Virus record (IMG/VR): IMGVR_UViG_3300020204_000253
Span: 1-29,988 of that record
Length of the DNA stretch: 29,988 nucleotides
Strand: one strand, 5' to 3'
Source of the DNA: a virus
The notes below the pieces were generated by a model that saw only the letters and a list, made by a program, of their open reading frames with translations, was not told the origin of the DNA and searched no databases. Every line of letters starts with the position of its first letter. Positions within the stretch are counted from its first letter, which is position 1. Position numbers and translations under genes: made by a program. Positions 6,656-12,787 of this stretch are shown here, piece after piece.

Positions 6656-8004
6656 TGTCATTAGAGAATTACACTTCAGAGATCTTATCTTCGGACTTCC
6701 TTCAGAAGTATGTTGGGAAGCAGCCCGATTGGGGGTTTAGTAATCTCGGGTACATCGTCTACAAGAGAACCTATTCAAGAAAGATTGATGAGAACACCAC
6801 TGAAGAATGGTGGCAGACTGTTGCACGTTGCGTAAACGGTGCACAAAAACTAGGAGCCAAATATACTCCTGATGAGGCTCAACGGTTATATGATCTCGTG
6901 TTCAACCTGAAGTGTAACTTCGCTGGCCGTATGTTGTGGCAGCTTGGTACATCGACTGTTGATAGGTTTGGTGCCAACTCACTTCTTAACTGTTGGTATA
7001 CAGCTATTCGTAAGCCCGAAGACTTCTGTTTTATTTTTGAGAACCTCATGCTTGGGGGAGGCGTCGGCTTCTCAGTAAAACGCGAAGACGTTCACGAACT
7101 ACCAAAGGTGAAGAAGGGTGTTGTAATTGCTCATAAGCTTACTAAAGACGCAGACTATATCGTTCCCGATTCGCGCGAAGGTTGGGTGATGCTGCTTAAA
7201 AACATCCTCAATTCATATTTTGTGACAGGTAAGTCGTTTAGTTATTCAACTATTCTTGTTCGTGGCGCAGGTGAGACTATTGCTGGATTCGGCGGCACTG
7301 CTTCTGGTCCGCGTATTCTTATTGAAGGAGTGGAAAAGATCAGCAAGGTTATCCTCAATCGCGAAGGAAAGAAGCTGCGTTCTATTGATGTTCTAGACAT
7401 CGCTAACATTATTGGTTCTGTTGTGGTTGCTGGGAACGTTCGTCGCTCTGCTGAAATCGCTGTTGGTGATCCAGACGACTTTCATTTTCTACGTGCAAAG
7501 CGTTGGGATCTCGGGAACATTCCTAACTGGCGAGCCATGTCGAACAATACAATCTCGGCTGATTCTTATGAGCAAATTAGCAATACAGTATGGGATGGGT
7601 TTGAAGGCAACGGCGAACCTTATGGTCTCTTCAATCTCCCGCTAGCTAAAAAGTATGGTCGCCTTGGCGATGAACGTAAAGACGACTGCGAAGGTGTTAA
7701 TCCTTGCTTGACTGGAGATACTTTGATTACCACGGATCAAGGAGATAAGCTTCTGAAAGATATTATCTTTAATATTGAAGATACTAAGGTATTGACAATG
7801 AACACCGATACCAAAGAACTTAGTTATGAACGTCTGGTTTACCGTGGGTTGACTCAAGAGTTTGCTAATGTTATCTCTGTCAAATGCAAGGATGGTACGG
7901 TGTTGAAGTTGACTCCAAACCATCATGTCTTTGTAAAAGACAAAGGTTGGATTCCTGCTTCAGATCTAAAGAGTGGGGATAAGGTTTTCAAGGTCAAGAA
8001 ATAG
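6655..8004 (+). CDS. nrdJ: NrdJ N-extein fused to split-intein N-half
   Basis: A 449-aa product starting MSLENYTSEILSS. AGGAG lies 8 nt upstream of the ATG at 6655, and TAATG overlaps thyX. Residues 1-350 are the N-terminal half of a class II (adenosylcobalamin-dependent) ribonucleotide reductase: EEWWQTVARCVNGAQ, FAGRMLWQLGTSTVDRFGANSLLNCW, LMLGGGVGFSVKREDV, IVPDSREGW, IIGSVVVAGNVRRSAEIA, GNGEPYGLFNLP, ending CEGVNP. At C351 (codon 7705-7707) an intein begins: block A CLTGDTLITT and block B LTPNHHVFV, ending with a stop after 99 intein residues. The reductase is therefore incomplete alone. The remaining 295 residues are in the gene at 8759-9772, joined by protein trans-splicing to about 645 aa. 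Confidence 0.93.
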   Translation: MSLENYTSEILSSDFLQKYVGKQPDWGFSNLGYIVYKRTYSRKIDENTTEEWWQTVARCVNGAQKLGAKYTPDEAQRLYDLVFNLKCNFAGRMLWQLGTSTVDRFGANSLLNCWYTAIRKPEDFCFIFENLMLGGGVGFSVKREDVHELPKVKKGVVIAHKLTKDADYIVPDSREGWVMLLKNILNSYFVTGKSFSYSTILVRGAGETIAGFGGTASGPRILIEGVEKISKVILNREGKKLRSIDVLDIANIIGSVVVAGNVRRSAEIAVGDPDDFHFLRAKRWDLGNIPNWRAMSNNTISADSYEQISNTVWDGFEGNGEPYGLFNLPLAKKYGRLGDERKDDCEGVNPCLTGDTLITTDQGDKLLKDIIFNIEDTKVLTMNTDTKELSYERLVYRGLTQEFANVISVKCKDGTVLKLTPNHHVFVKDKGWIPASDLKSGDKVFKVKK

Positions 8005-8009
8005 TTTTT

Positions 8010-8017
8010 TATAAATA
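8010..8017 (+). promoter_or_regulatory. T4-type late promoter of the intein-associated endonuclease gene
   Basis: Perfect TATAAATA, 6 nt after the stop of the intein N-half gene. With T4 late spacing, transcription would begin near 8023-8024, inside the 5' arm of the hairpin at 8015-8044, so late transcripts cannot form that hairpin. Confidence 0.8.
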
Positions 8018-8044
8018 TACTTAGGGATTGGAGCCTAAGTATAT
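8015..8044 (+). promoter_or_regulatory. Start-codon-sequestering hairpin upstream of the endonuclease gene
   Basis: A perfect 11-bp inverted repeat: ATATACTTAGG (8015-8025) pairs with CCTAAGTATAT (8034-8044), with an 8-nt loop GATTGGAG. The loop carries the GGAG ribosome binding site, and the 3' arm includes the first two bases of the ATG at 8043. In read-through nrdJ transcripts this should block endonuclease translation. Confidence 0.85.
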
Positions 8045-8786
8045 GTTGACCATAGAGAACCTAGATGTAGAAAAGTTTGGTAAGATAAAGGAATGGGTTG
8101 ATGTTTTGTACTCGCATAGTCCATCAAGATGCACTATGCCAAAGTCTAAAAGACAAGAGTGGGCAGAAGCCCATCCTTTATCTTCTGATCTAGTAGAATA
8201 TATGTCCATGATATATTCCTCTGGATATGGCCTAAAGGTAATATCTAGACAGTTGGGAGTTTGTTATTCTCAGTTACGTGGTCTGTTTCAGGATCATTGG
8301 AGAATAGAAATAAACAAAGGAAATAATATTGTTTATGATAAGACCAAGCAGTTCAGATCAAAGAAGGCCAAAGAAGATCCAAACAATCCATTTAGAGACT
8401 GGACGAGTAAACAAAGTAGAGTTAAGACTAATCATGGGGTTCAGGGTTATTATATAAACAAGAAAAATCAAAAACTTTGGCTCAGATCAACTTACGAATA
8501 TATCTATTGTAAATGGTTAGACGAACATGATATTGATTATAGGTACGAGGAAAAAATTTTCCAACTAACAAACGGAGAAAAATATAAACCAGATTTTTTC
8601 ATCGGAGATTCTACTATTATTGAGATAAAAGGAAACTTTTATACAAATCGAAGATATAAAGCGGACATGCTAAAAGAGAAACATCCAGAGTTGAAAATCG
8701 TAGTTATAGATGACATCGCACAATATACAAAAAAAGGATATACACAGGAGATAAAAGAATGGAAGAAAACCAGATTATTGAATTAG
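8043..8786 (+). CDS. Free-standing PD-(D/E)xK-type homing endonuclease between intein halves
   Basis: A 247-aa protein from ATG 8043; a TTG at 8028 lies within the hairpin loop and is less likely. Segment GYGLKVISRQLGVCYSQLRGL (about residues 70-90) looks like a helix-turn-helix. The C-terminal domain has LRSTYEYIYCKWLDEHDIDYRYEEKIF, YKPDFF and IIEIKGNF, giving the PD...ExK nuclease pattern with an upstream conserved Glu. This type, including Vsr-like (EDxHD) enzymes, is known beside fractured phage genes with split inteins; I cannot separate the subfamilies by eye. It presumably cuts intein-less nrdJ to spread the cassette. The gene is visibly more AT-rich than the flanking extein DNA. Its 3' end overlaps the next gene by 28 nt. 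Confidence 0.85.
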   Translation: MLTIENLDVEKFGKIKEWVDVLYSHSPSRCTMPKSKRQEWAEAHPLSSDLVEYMSMIYSSGYGLKVISRQLGVCYSQLRGLFQDHWRIEINKGNNIVYDKTKQFRSKKAKEDPNNPFRDWTSKQSRVKTNHGVQGYYINKKNQKLWLRSTYEYIYCKWLDEHDIDYRYEEKIFQLTNGEKYKPDFFIGDSTIIEIKGNFYTNRRYKADMLKEKHPELKIVVIDDIAQYTKKGYTQEIKEWKKTRLLN

Positions 8787-9772
8787 AAGTAGAATCTATC
8801 GAAGTTGAAGAAAATCAAGATGTCTACGATTTAACTACAGAACACAATCACAATTTTTTTGCGAACGGAGTTTTGGTACATAATTGTGCCGAGATTACTC
8901 TTTCAGATAAAGAATGTTGCAACCTTTCAGAGATCTACCTTAACAACATTAGCTCGAAGGAAGAGTTGATTGAGTGTGCAACGCTCTTGTACAAGACGCA
9001 GAAAGCTATCTGTGCGATGCCGTTTATTCACCCAGAAACAACTGAGATCGTTCACAAGAACATGCGTATTGGTGTTGGAATTACTGGTATCTGTCAGTCG
9101 AAGTCGAAGCTTGAATGGCTCTCGGATGCTTATAAAGCGTTGCGTAAATTTGATAAAGTATGGTCAAAGGAAAACGGTTGGAACGAATCTATCCGTCTTA
9201 CCACAACAAAGCCTTCAGGTACTCTTTCCCTGTTAGCTGGATCTTCCCCTGGTGTTCATCCTGGATTCAGCCGCCACTTTATTCGTCGCGTTCGTATGTC
9301 TTCTTCTGATACGCTTGTTGCTACTTGCCGTGGACTTGGTTATCACGTCGAGTTTGCTAAAAACTTTGATGGCACAGAAGATCATTCCACCTGCGTTGTT
9401 TCGTTCCCCTGCTCTTTTGGAGAAGATACAATTCTCGCTAAGGACATGTCAGCTGTTGATCAGCTTGAAATGGTTAAGAAGATCCAGACGGTCTGGTCTG
9501 ACAACGCTGTTTCGGTCACTGTTTACTACCGTAAGGAAGAGCTACCCGCGATCAAGGAATGGCTGAAGGAAAACTACGCCAACTCCCTGAAGTCTGTTTC
9601 GTTCTTGCTTCATTCTGAACATGGTTTCGCACAAGCGCCATATGAAGAGATCACTGAAGAAGAATGGAAGAAGATGTCAGCAAAAGTACTTCCTCTCACG
9701 AATGTGATGATTTCCGAAGGCGCTGACCTAGAAGGTCTAGGTTGCGATCAGGGAGTCTGCCCAATCAAGTAA
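8759..9772 (+). CDS. nrdJ: Split-intein C-half fused to NrdJ C-extein
   Basis: A 337-aa product starting MEENQIIELEVESIE. AGGAG lies 8 nt upstream inside the endonuclease gene. Residues 1-42 are the intein C-half with blocks F and G (DVYDLTTEHNHNFFANGVLVHN), ending in the expected His-Asn. Residue 43 is Cys (codon 8885-8887), both the +1 splicing nucleophile and the catalytic radical cysteine in the joined NP-CAEITLSDKECCNLSE. The rest holds the class II reductase C-terminal half: TTTKPSGTLSLLAGSSPGVHPGFS phosphate-binding region and a C-terminal CDQGVC redox pair. Translation of this gene depends on its own start, so reductase activity needs both genes plus trans-splicing. Confidence 0.93.
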   Translation: MEENQIIELEVESIEVEENQDVYDLTTEHNHNFFANGVLVHNCAEITLSDKECCNLSEIYLNNISSKEELIECATLLYKTQKAICAMPFIHPETTEIVHKNMRIGVGITGICQSKSKLEWLSDAYKALRKFDKVWSKENGWNESIRLTTTKPSGTLSLLAGSSPGVHPGFSRHFIRRVRMSSSDTLVATCRGLGYHVEFAKNFDGTEDHSTCVVSFPCSFGEDTILAKDMSAVDQLEMVKKIQTVWSDNAVSVTVYYRKEELPAIKEWLKENYANSLKSVSFLLHSEHGFAQAPYEEITEEEWKKMSAKVLPLTNVMISEGADLEGLGCDQGVCPIK

Positions 9773-9781
9773 CGAATCTGG

Positions 9782-9801
9782 GGGGACTGGAAACAGTCCC
9801 C
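9782..9801 (+). terminator. GNRA-capped hairpin after nrdJ
   Basis: GGGGACTG (9782-9789), tetraloop GAAA, CAGTCCCC (9794-9801): a perfect 8-bp stem 9 nt after the nrdJ stop. The following sequence is only weakly U-rich (TTCTACTGG), so it may be a partial terminator or an mRNA-stabilising hairpin rather than a strong terminator. Confidence 0.65.
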
Positions 9802-9819
9802 TTCTACTGGAGAAATATT

Positions 9820-10098
9820 ATGAACTACTGTACTTGCCCAATTGAAAATCGCCAAGATGTCCCAGATAAAGTGTGTTTGGTTTGCAATAAACCAACTAGC
9901 TCTTACCTAACCGAAGGTCCAAACAAAGATATTACATACTCATGTAGACGTTGTAAATACTTGTACCATACAGTTGACTCTAGTGGATTGTTTACGGTGG
10001 AGAAGTATCGTTGTAGAAAGTTGAACGATAGCACAGTTCCGTACAACTTGGAGACTCCTCAGTATTGTCCGTTCTTCATGAAGATACCTTTGAGGTAG
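9820..10098 (+). CDS. Small cysteine-rich (zinc-ribbon-like) protein, unknown function
   Basis: A 92-aa protein starting MNYCTCPIENRQDVPDKVC, with GGAG 7 nt upstream of the ATG at 9820; an upstream in-frame ATG at 9742 lies inside nrdJ and is not used here. Cysteines at 4, 6, 19, 22, 42, 45, 65 and 83 include CLVC and CRRC pairs, so it probably binds one or two zinc ions. No further family is recognised. It sits first after the nrdJ hairpin, followed by three more small genes in the same direction. Confidence 0.65.
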   Translation: MNYCTCPIENRQDVPDKVCLVCNKPTSSYLTEGPNKDITYSCRRCKYLYHTVDSSGLFTVEKYRCRKLNDSTVPYNLETPQYCPFFMKIPLR

Positions 10099-10103
10099 TA
10101 TTG

Positions 10104-10211
10104 ATGGAAATTATTGCTGGGTTGAGTATTGTTCTTTTAGGACTAAAGTTGTTGATTGATGTGATGAATTATGTGTTAGATAAGGAAGAAGAAGATGTGT
10201 CAAAGAATTAG
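10104..10211 (+). CDS. 35-aa membrane protein
   Basis: ATG at 10104 is 5 nt after the previous stop. The product is MEIIAGLSIVLLGLKLLIDV, then a polar, acidic C-terminus (LDKEEEDVSKN). One transmembrane helix is predicted from the hydrophobic first 20 residues. It overlaps the next small gene by 17 nt in another frame. Function unknown. Confidence 0.5.
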   Translation: MEIIAGLSIVLLGLKLLIDVMNYVLDKEEEDVSKN

Positions 10212-10365
10212 TCGTACTGAGGTTTATGCCATAGCATTCTGCTTGGCAGCTTTGGTTATGCTTAGTGGCAAAGATAAGTTTGGTTTCTGGTTGTTCATGG
10301 TTGCTGCGATAGTTTGTACTGTTGTAGATATCATAGATAGAATTCGATACAACAAGGAAGAATAA
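10195..10365 (+). CDS. 56-aa two-helix membrane protein
   Basis: ATG at 10195 with AAGGA about 9 nt upstream. Product MCQRISRTEVYAIAFCLAAL..., with hydrophobic segments at about residues 10-25 and 30-47, separated by SGKDKF, and a charged tail DRIRYNKEE. The pattern suggests a two-pass inner-membrane protein. It stops 1 nt before the next gene. Small membrane proteins of this kind can act in lysis or superinfection exclusion, but nothing in the sequence decides between them. Confidence 0.55.
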   Translation: MCQRISRTEVYAIAFCLAALVMLSGKDKFGFWLFMVAAIVCTVVDIIDRIRYNKEE

Positions 10366-10366
10366 A

Positions 10367-10555
10367 ATGCCGATCTACGAATATGATTGTACTGAATGTA
10401 ATAAGAGATTTGAGGTTATTCAGAAGATGTCGGATCCAGACCTAACCAAGTGTGAAGGTTGTGAGAATCAAAAATGTTCAATAAAAAAAGTTCCTTCGAC
10501 GTATGGTATGAACTTCGTAGGAACTGGGTTTTATAAGACGGATTATAAAAAGTGA
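10367..10555 (+). CDS. FmdB-type small zinc-ribbon protein
   Basis: A 62-aa protein MPIYEYDCTECNKRFEVIQK... with C8-C11 and C29/C32/C37, the layout of the FmdB putative regulatory family (PIYEYxCxxCxxxFE...). The cellular family is often annotated as a regulator, but its biochemical role is not established. It is the last gene of the operon and ends directly before a strong bidirectional terminator. Confidence 0.8.
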   Translation: MPIYEYDCTECNKRFEVIQKMSDPDLTKCEGCENQKCSIKKVPSTYGMNFVGTGFYKTDYKK

Positions 10556-10560
10556 TGTAA

Positions 10561-10592
10561 AAAAAGGGAGCCAAGCGGCTCCCCTTTTCTTT
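10561..10592. terminator. Bidirectional rho-independent terminator
   Basis: GGGAGCC (10566-10572), loop AAGC, GGCTCCC (10577-10583), flanked by an A-tract on the left and CTTTTCTTT on the right. It gives a U-tract in both directions and separates the plus-strand operon ending at 10555 from the convergent UvsE-type gene ending at 10591. Confidence 0.9.
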
Positions 10593-11478
10593 AGTTGTTT
10601 CGATATTTAAGTAAGGCCAACTCTTTTGCCTTTGCTTCTAGATCAATGTCACACGGTACATGCTCTACGATCTTGTTGTAAATATAATCAGCGTGTGCGC
10701 GAGGATTACCGCTGAACTCTTCGTAGATCTTCTTTGAATCTGAGTAGTGAAACAAAGGAAGCTTGTCGCGCCAAGTCTGTGCTGCGAGTAACGCTGCTTC
10801 TCTTTCTGGGACGCCTTGTGTGTGAAAAGAGTGATGAAAATAATCAAACGTAATCGGCGTTTTAATCTTTTCTGTGATATACTGGTGCAACTGTTGTACT
10901 GAGTAACAAGATCCCTTGTCGTCGTTTTCTACAACAAGTCGCTTCTGAAGATTTGGTGACAGGCGATAAAAGTTGTCGCAGAACTTGGCAGACGCTTCCT
11001 CTGAAAACGAGCAACCAATGTGGATATTCAGTGGATTCCAGTGTGAAGCTTCTAAACCCATGAGATCAAAAAACTCTGAATGTGTTTCTAGGTCTTTGAT
11101 TGCTGCCTTTACAACGTTTTCTTTCGATGACGCCAACTTAACAAAATGACTAGGATGGGCCGAAAGACGTATATTTGAAACTCTTGCCAGTGTTCCACAC
11201 TCAAGAAGAACATCAGAGATACGTTTATAATCTGGAAGGTCGGATAGGGAATATTCACTGGACCAAGGAAAGAGTTCAGAAGTGACGCGAAATACCTTAA
11301 CATTTTTCGCAGCGTTCCATTCTATAATTTTTTTTAAATCAGTAACGTTTGCCAACGCCAGTTGTGATGCATAAGTAATTCCCTTTTCAAGAAACGTGGC
11401 CTTTCGCATTGTGCGACTGGTGACTACGCCAGATTTCTGAAGCGTCAGGTTGATACAACAATATCCAAAGTTTAGCAT
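10591..11478 (-). CDS. uvsE: UV-damage endonuclease, UvsE/UVDE family
   Basis: A 295-aa protein. The ATG at 11478 gives the family N-terminus MLNFGYCCINLTLQ; a longer frame from 11538 overlaps the upstream gene. Conserved UvsE segments: TSRTMRKATF, WNAAKNVKVFRVTSELFPW, RLSAHPSHF, NIHIGCSFS, RLVVENDDKGSCYSV, ITFDYFHHSFH and LFHYSDSK. These supply the His, Glu and Asp metal ligands of its TIM barrel. The enzyme nicks 5' of UV photoproducts to start repair. T4 uses the unrelated DenV glycosylase for this, so it is a functional replacement. The start lies 4 nt after the upstream stop with no clear ribosome binding site, so coupling is likely. Confidence 0.9.
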   Translation of the reverse strand: MLNFGYCCINLTLQKSGVVTSRTMRKATFLEKGITYASQLALANVTDLKKIIEWNAAKNVKVFRVTSELFPWSSEYSLSDLPDYKRISDVLLECGTLARVSNIRLSAHPSHFVKLASSKENVVKAAIKDLETHSEFFDLMGLEASHWNPLNIHIGCSFSEEASAKFCDNFYRLSPNLQKRLVVENDDKGSCYSVQQLHQYITEKIKTPITFDYFHHSFHTQGVPEREAALLAAQTWRDKLPLFHYSDSKKIYEEFSGNPRAHADYIYNKIVEHVPCDIDLEAKAKELALLKYRNN

Positions 11479-11482
11479 TATT

Positions 11483-11851
11483 TTAGTATATACCGTCTTC
11501 TGCGTAATAGTTAAGACATTTCTTTTTGACCTTGGCAAGACAAGCGGGAATCAGCTGAGGAGGAAACATCGATACTCCGACTTCCCATGCCTTCCATTCG
11601 CTGTCTCCGCCGTCGTGAATTCTGTAGTCCATTATGTGACCGAACTCGTGAATGAGTGTTGCCAGAAGTTTATCTGCGTCTTTCTTAGGATCGTCTGCGT
11701 ATAATTCGACCAGGTCCGAGTCCAAATAAGCACACCCATTAAAAGGGAAAGGCGAAAACTTCAACTGCTTCGCCGTTCCCATGTATTCAACATCAATACC
11801 ATATTCGTTGACGTATTGTATGGCATCTAAAAGTTTTTGCCAGTTGCTCAT
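11483..11851 (-). CDS. Small HExxH putative metallopeptidase-like protein
   Basis: A 122-aa protein with LIHEFGHIMDYRI, the zinc-binding HEFGH motif at residues 68-72, after a predicted helix. The third ligand is not obvious. The N-terminal part (LLDAIQYVNEYGIDVEYMGTAK) is of unknown type. A minimal zincin fold is plausible, and proteolytic activity is not certain. It is the first gene of a two-gene leftward unit with uvsE, driven by the promoter at 11865-11893. Confidence 0.65.
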   Translation of the reverse strand: MSNWQKLLDAIQYVNEYGIDVEYMGTAKQLKFSPFPFNGCAYLDSDLVELYADDPKKDADKLLATLIHEFGHIMDYRIHDGGDSEWKAWEVGVSMFPPQLIPACLAKVKKKCLNYYAEDGIY

Positions 11852-11864
11852 TACTTATACAACT

Positions 11865-11893
11865 ATTATAGCACGAAGTCCGAGCAACCACAA
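11865..11893 (-). promoter_or_regulatory. Sigma70-like promoter for the 122-aa gene and uvsE
   Basis: On the minus strand TTGTGG (11893-11888), 17-nt spacer, TATAAT (11870-11865). The ATG is 13 nt after the -10 box, giving a leader of about 6-7 nt. Stem-loop copy 1 lies immediately upstream. Confidence 0.75.
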
Positions 11894-11904
11894 GCACCAA
11901 ATTG

Positions 11905-11948
11905 CCTTTAGAATCAATGGTTTAGCGCAAGTCGTTGATTCTAAAAGG
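11905..11948 (+). repeat. Dispersed stem-loop, copy 1
   Basis: TTTAGAATCAA (11907-11917) pairs perfectly with TTGATTCTAAA (11935-11945), with a 17-nt loop TGGTTTAGCGCAAGTCG. Two more C-G pairs are possible beyond a one-base bulge. It shares arms and loop with copies at 11997-12052 (inverted) and 15344-15397. It lies just upstream of the leftward promoter at 11893-11865. Confidence 0.9.
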
Positions 11949-11996
11949 AATATAGTCCACCTTATTATATGCATGCATACGCGCGAGAGAAAATTT

Positions 11997-12052
11997 TTAT
12001 TCCTTTTATTTTCAATGACTTGCAGCTAAACCATTGATTTTAAAGAGAATAA
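11997..12052 (-). repeat. Dispersed stem-loop, copy 2 (inverted, degenerate stem)
   Basis: The minus strand carries the loop TGGTTTAGCTGCAAGTCA between arms containing TTTAAAATCAA and TTGAAAATAAA. The outer stem is still paired (TTATTC with GAATAA), while three central positions have become A-A or T-T mismatches. It lies directly upstream of the rightward promoter at 12058-12086. Between copies 1 and 2, 11949-11996 shows no gene. Confidence 0.85.
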
Positions 12053-12057
12053 AAAAC

Positions 12058-12086
12058 TTTACAAATTGGATTAACCGTTATACACT
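12058..12086 (+). promoter_or_regulatory. Sigma70-like promoter for the 62-aa gene
   Basis: TTTACA (12058-12063), 17-nt spacer, TACACT (12081-12086). The ATG at 12095 begins 9 nt after the -10 box, so the message would have almost no leader, and no ribosome binding site is seen. Confidence 0.6.
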
Positions 12087-12094
12087 AGTTCTAT

Positions 12095-12283
12095 ATGAAA
12101 GAAACAATCGTTATCGGAACAAGCGTGACCTGGAAACAGTACTGGAACAAGGATAAAACTCAAGCTGTAGTCAGCAACATCTCCTGTCATAACGGCAAGC
12201 GTGTCGCTCGACTTTTGTTTAAGGACAACCCTGAAGTTCCGTTTTATGTTAACGTTTCCGACCTCAAGGCTGTTAAGAACTAA
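12095..12283 (+). CDS. Hypothetical 62-aa protein
   Basis: MKETIVIGTSVTWKQYWNKDKTQAVV... ending VSDLKAVKN. It is a compact, probably beta-rich small protein with no recognised family. It follows stem-loop copy 2 and a promoter, and it precedes a second small gene 11 nt downstream. Both look like early accessory genes typical of hyperplastic regions of T4-type phages. Confidence 0.6.
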   Translation: MKETIVIGTSVTWKQYWNKDKTQAVVSNISCHNGKRVARLLFKDNPEVPFYVNVSDLKAVKN

Positions 12284-12294
12284 GGTAAATCTCA

Positions 12295-12516
12295 ATGAGT
12301 ATCGATGAACTCACTCGCGAGATTGTCGGAGACGGCAGACCTTGCATGCTTAAGGAATTAGATTCTGACGGCAAAACTCGCAAGCTATTTGGTTGGACGA
12401 TCAACGAAAGCTTTTCACTCACCTTCAAGGTAGAAAAACACAACGAAGGAAAAGTTTGCCTCAAAAAAAATTTTTCTTCCATGGAAAAGGCGCTTGCTTT
12501 TTACAACAATCTATAG
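12295..12516 (+). CDS. Hypothetical 73-aa protein
   Basis: MSIDELTREIVGDGRPCMLKELDSDGKTRKLFGWTINESF... ending KALAFYNNL. Small mixed alpha/beta protein with no family recognised. A weak AAGG precedes the ATG. Its 3' end contains the -35 and -10 boxes of the next gene's promoter (12494-12522). Confidence 0.6.
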   Translation: MSIDELTREIVGDGRPCMLKELDSDGKTRKLFGWTINESFSLTFKVEKHNEGKVCLKKNFSSMEKALAFYNNL

Positions 12517-12522
12517 TATAAT
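12494..12522 (+). promoter_or_regulatory. Sigma70-like promoter for the 83-aa gene (leaderless)
   Basis: TTGCTT (12494-12499), exactly 17 nt, perfect TATAAT (12517-12522), then 6 nt (AAATTT) and the ATG at 12529. No ribosome binding site fits in the expected transcript, so initiation should be leaderless. Confidence 0.75.
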
Positions 12523-12528
12523 AAATTT

Positions 12529-12780
12529 ATGACTACACTTGGAATAGAAGTTTTTGAAGGCGTTCTCTATGATTCTTCGCATGGTTCGCCGTTCGACCGT
12601 GGTTCCTCTGATTATTATTATCACCGCAAGCCAGTGCCACACAAGTGGCTAGATTCTGGTGGTTACCAAAGGGTGGAGTTAGCCGACGCGGATGAAATTG
12701 CTGCGTACATGGCTGGGTACAGATCTGCTGTAGAGCAGGGAATACAAAAAGAATATTGTCACTGGAGCGAAAGACTGTAA
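12529..12780 (+). CDS. Conserved phage hypothetical protein, 83 aa
   Basis: MTTLGIEVFEGVLYDSSHGSPFDRGSSDYYYHRKPVPHKW..., then DEIAAYMAGYRSAVEQG. The DSSHGSPFDRGSxDYYY...PHKW arrangement is a pattern I recognise from small hypothetical proteins of many tailed phages; no function is known to me. Its promoter places the ATG at the presumed transcription start. Confidence 0.7.
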   Translation: MTTLGIEVFEGVLYDSSHGSPFDRGSSDYYYHRKPVPHKWLDSGGYQRVELADADEIAAYMAGYRSAVEQGIQKEYCHWSERL

Positions 12781-12787
12781 TTTAAAT

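Noticed and set aside
9742-9819. Longer start for the cysteine-rich 92-aa gene
   Set aside because: It lies inside nrdJ and crosses the hairpin; the ATG at 9820 has its own GGAG.
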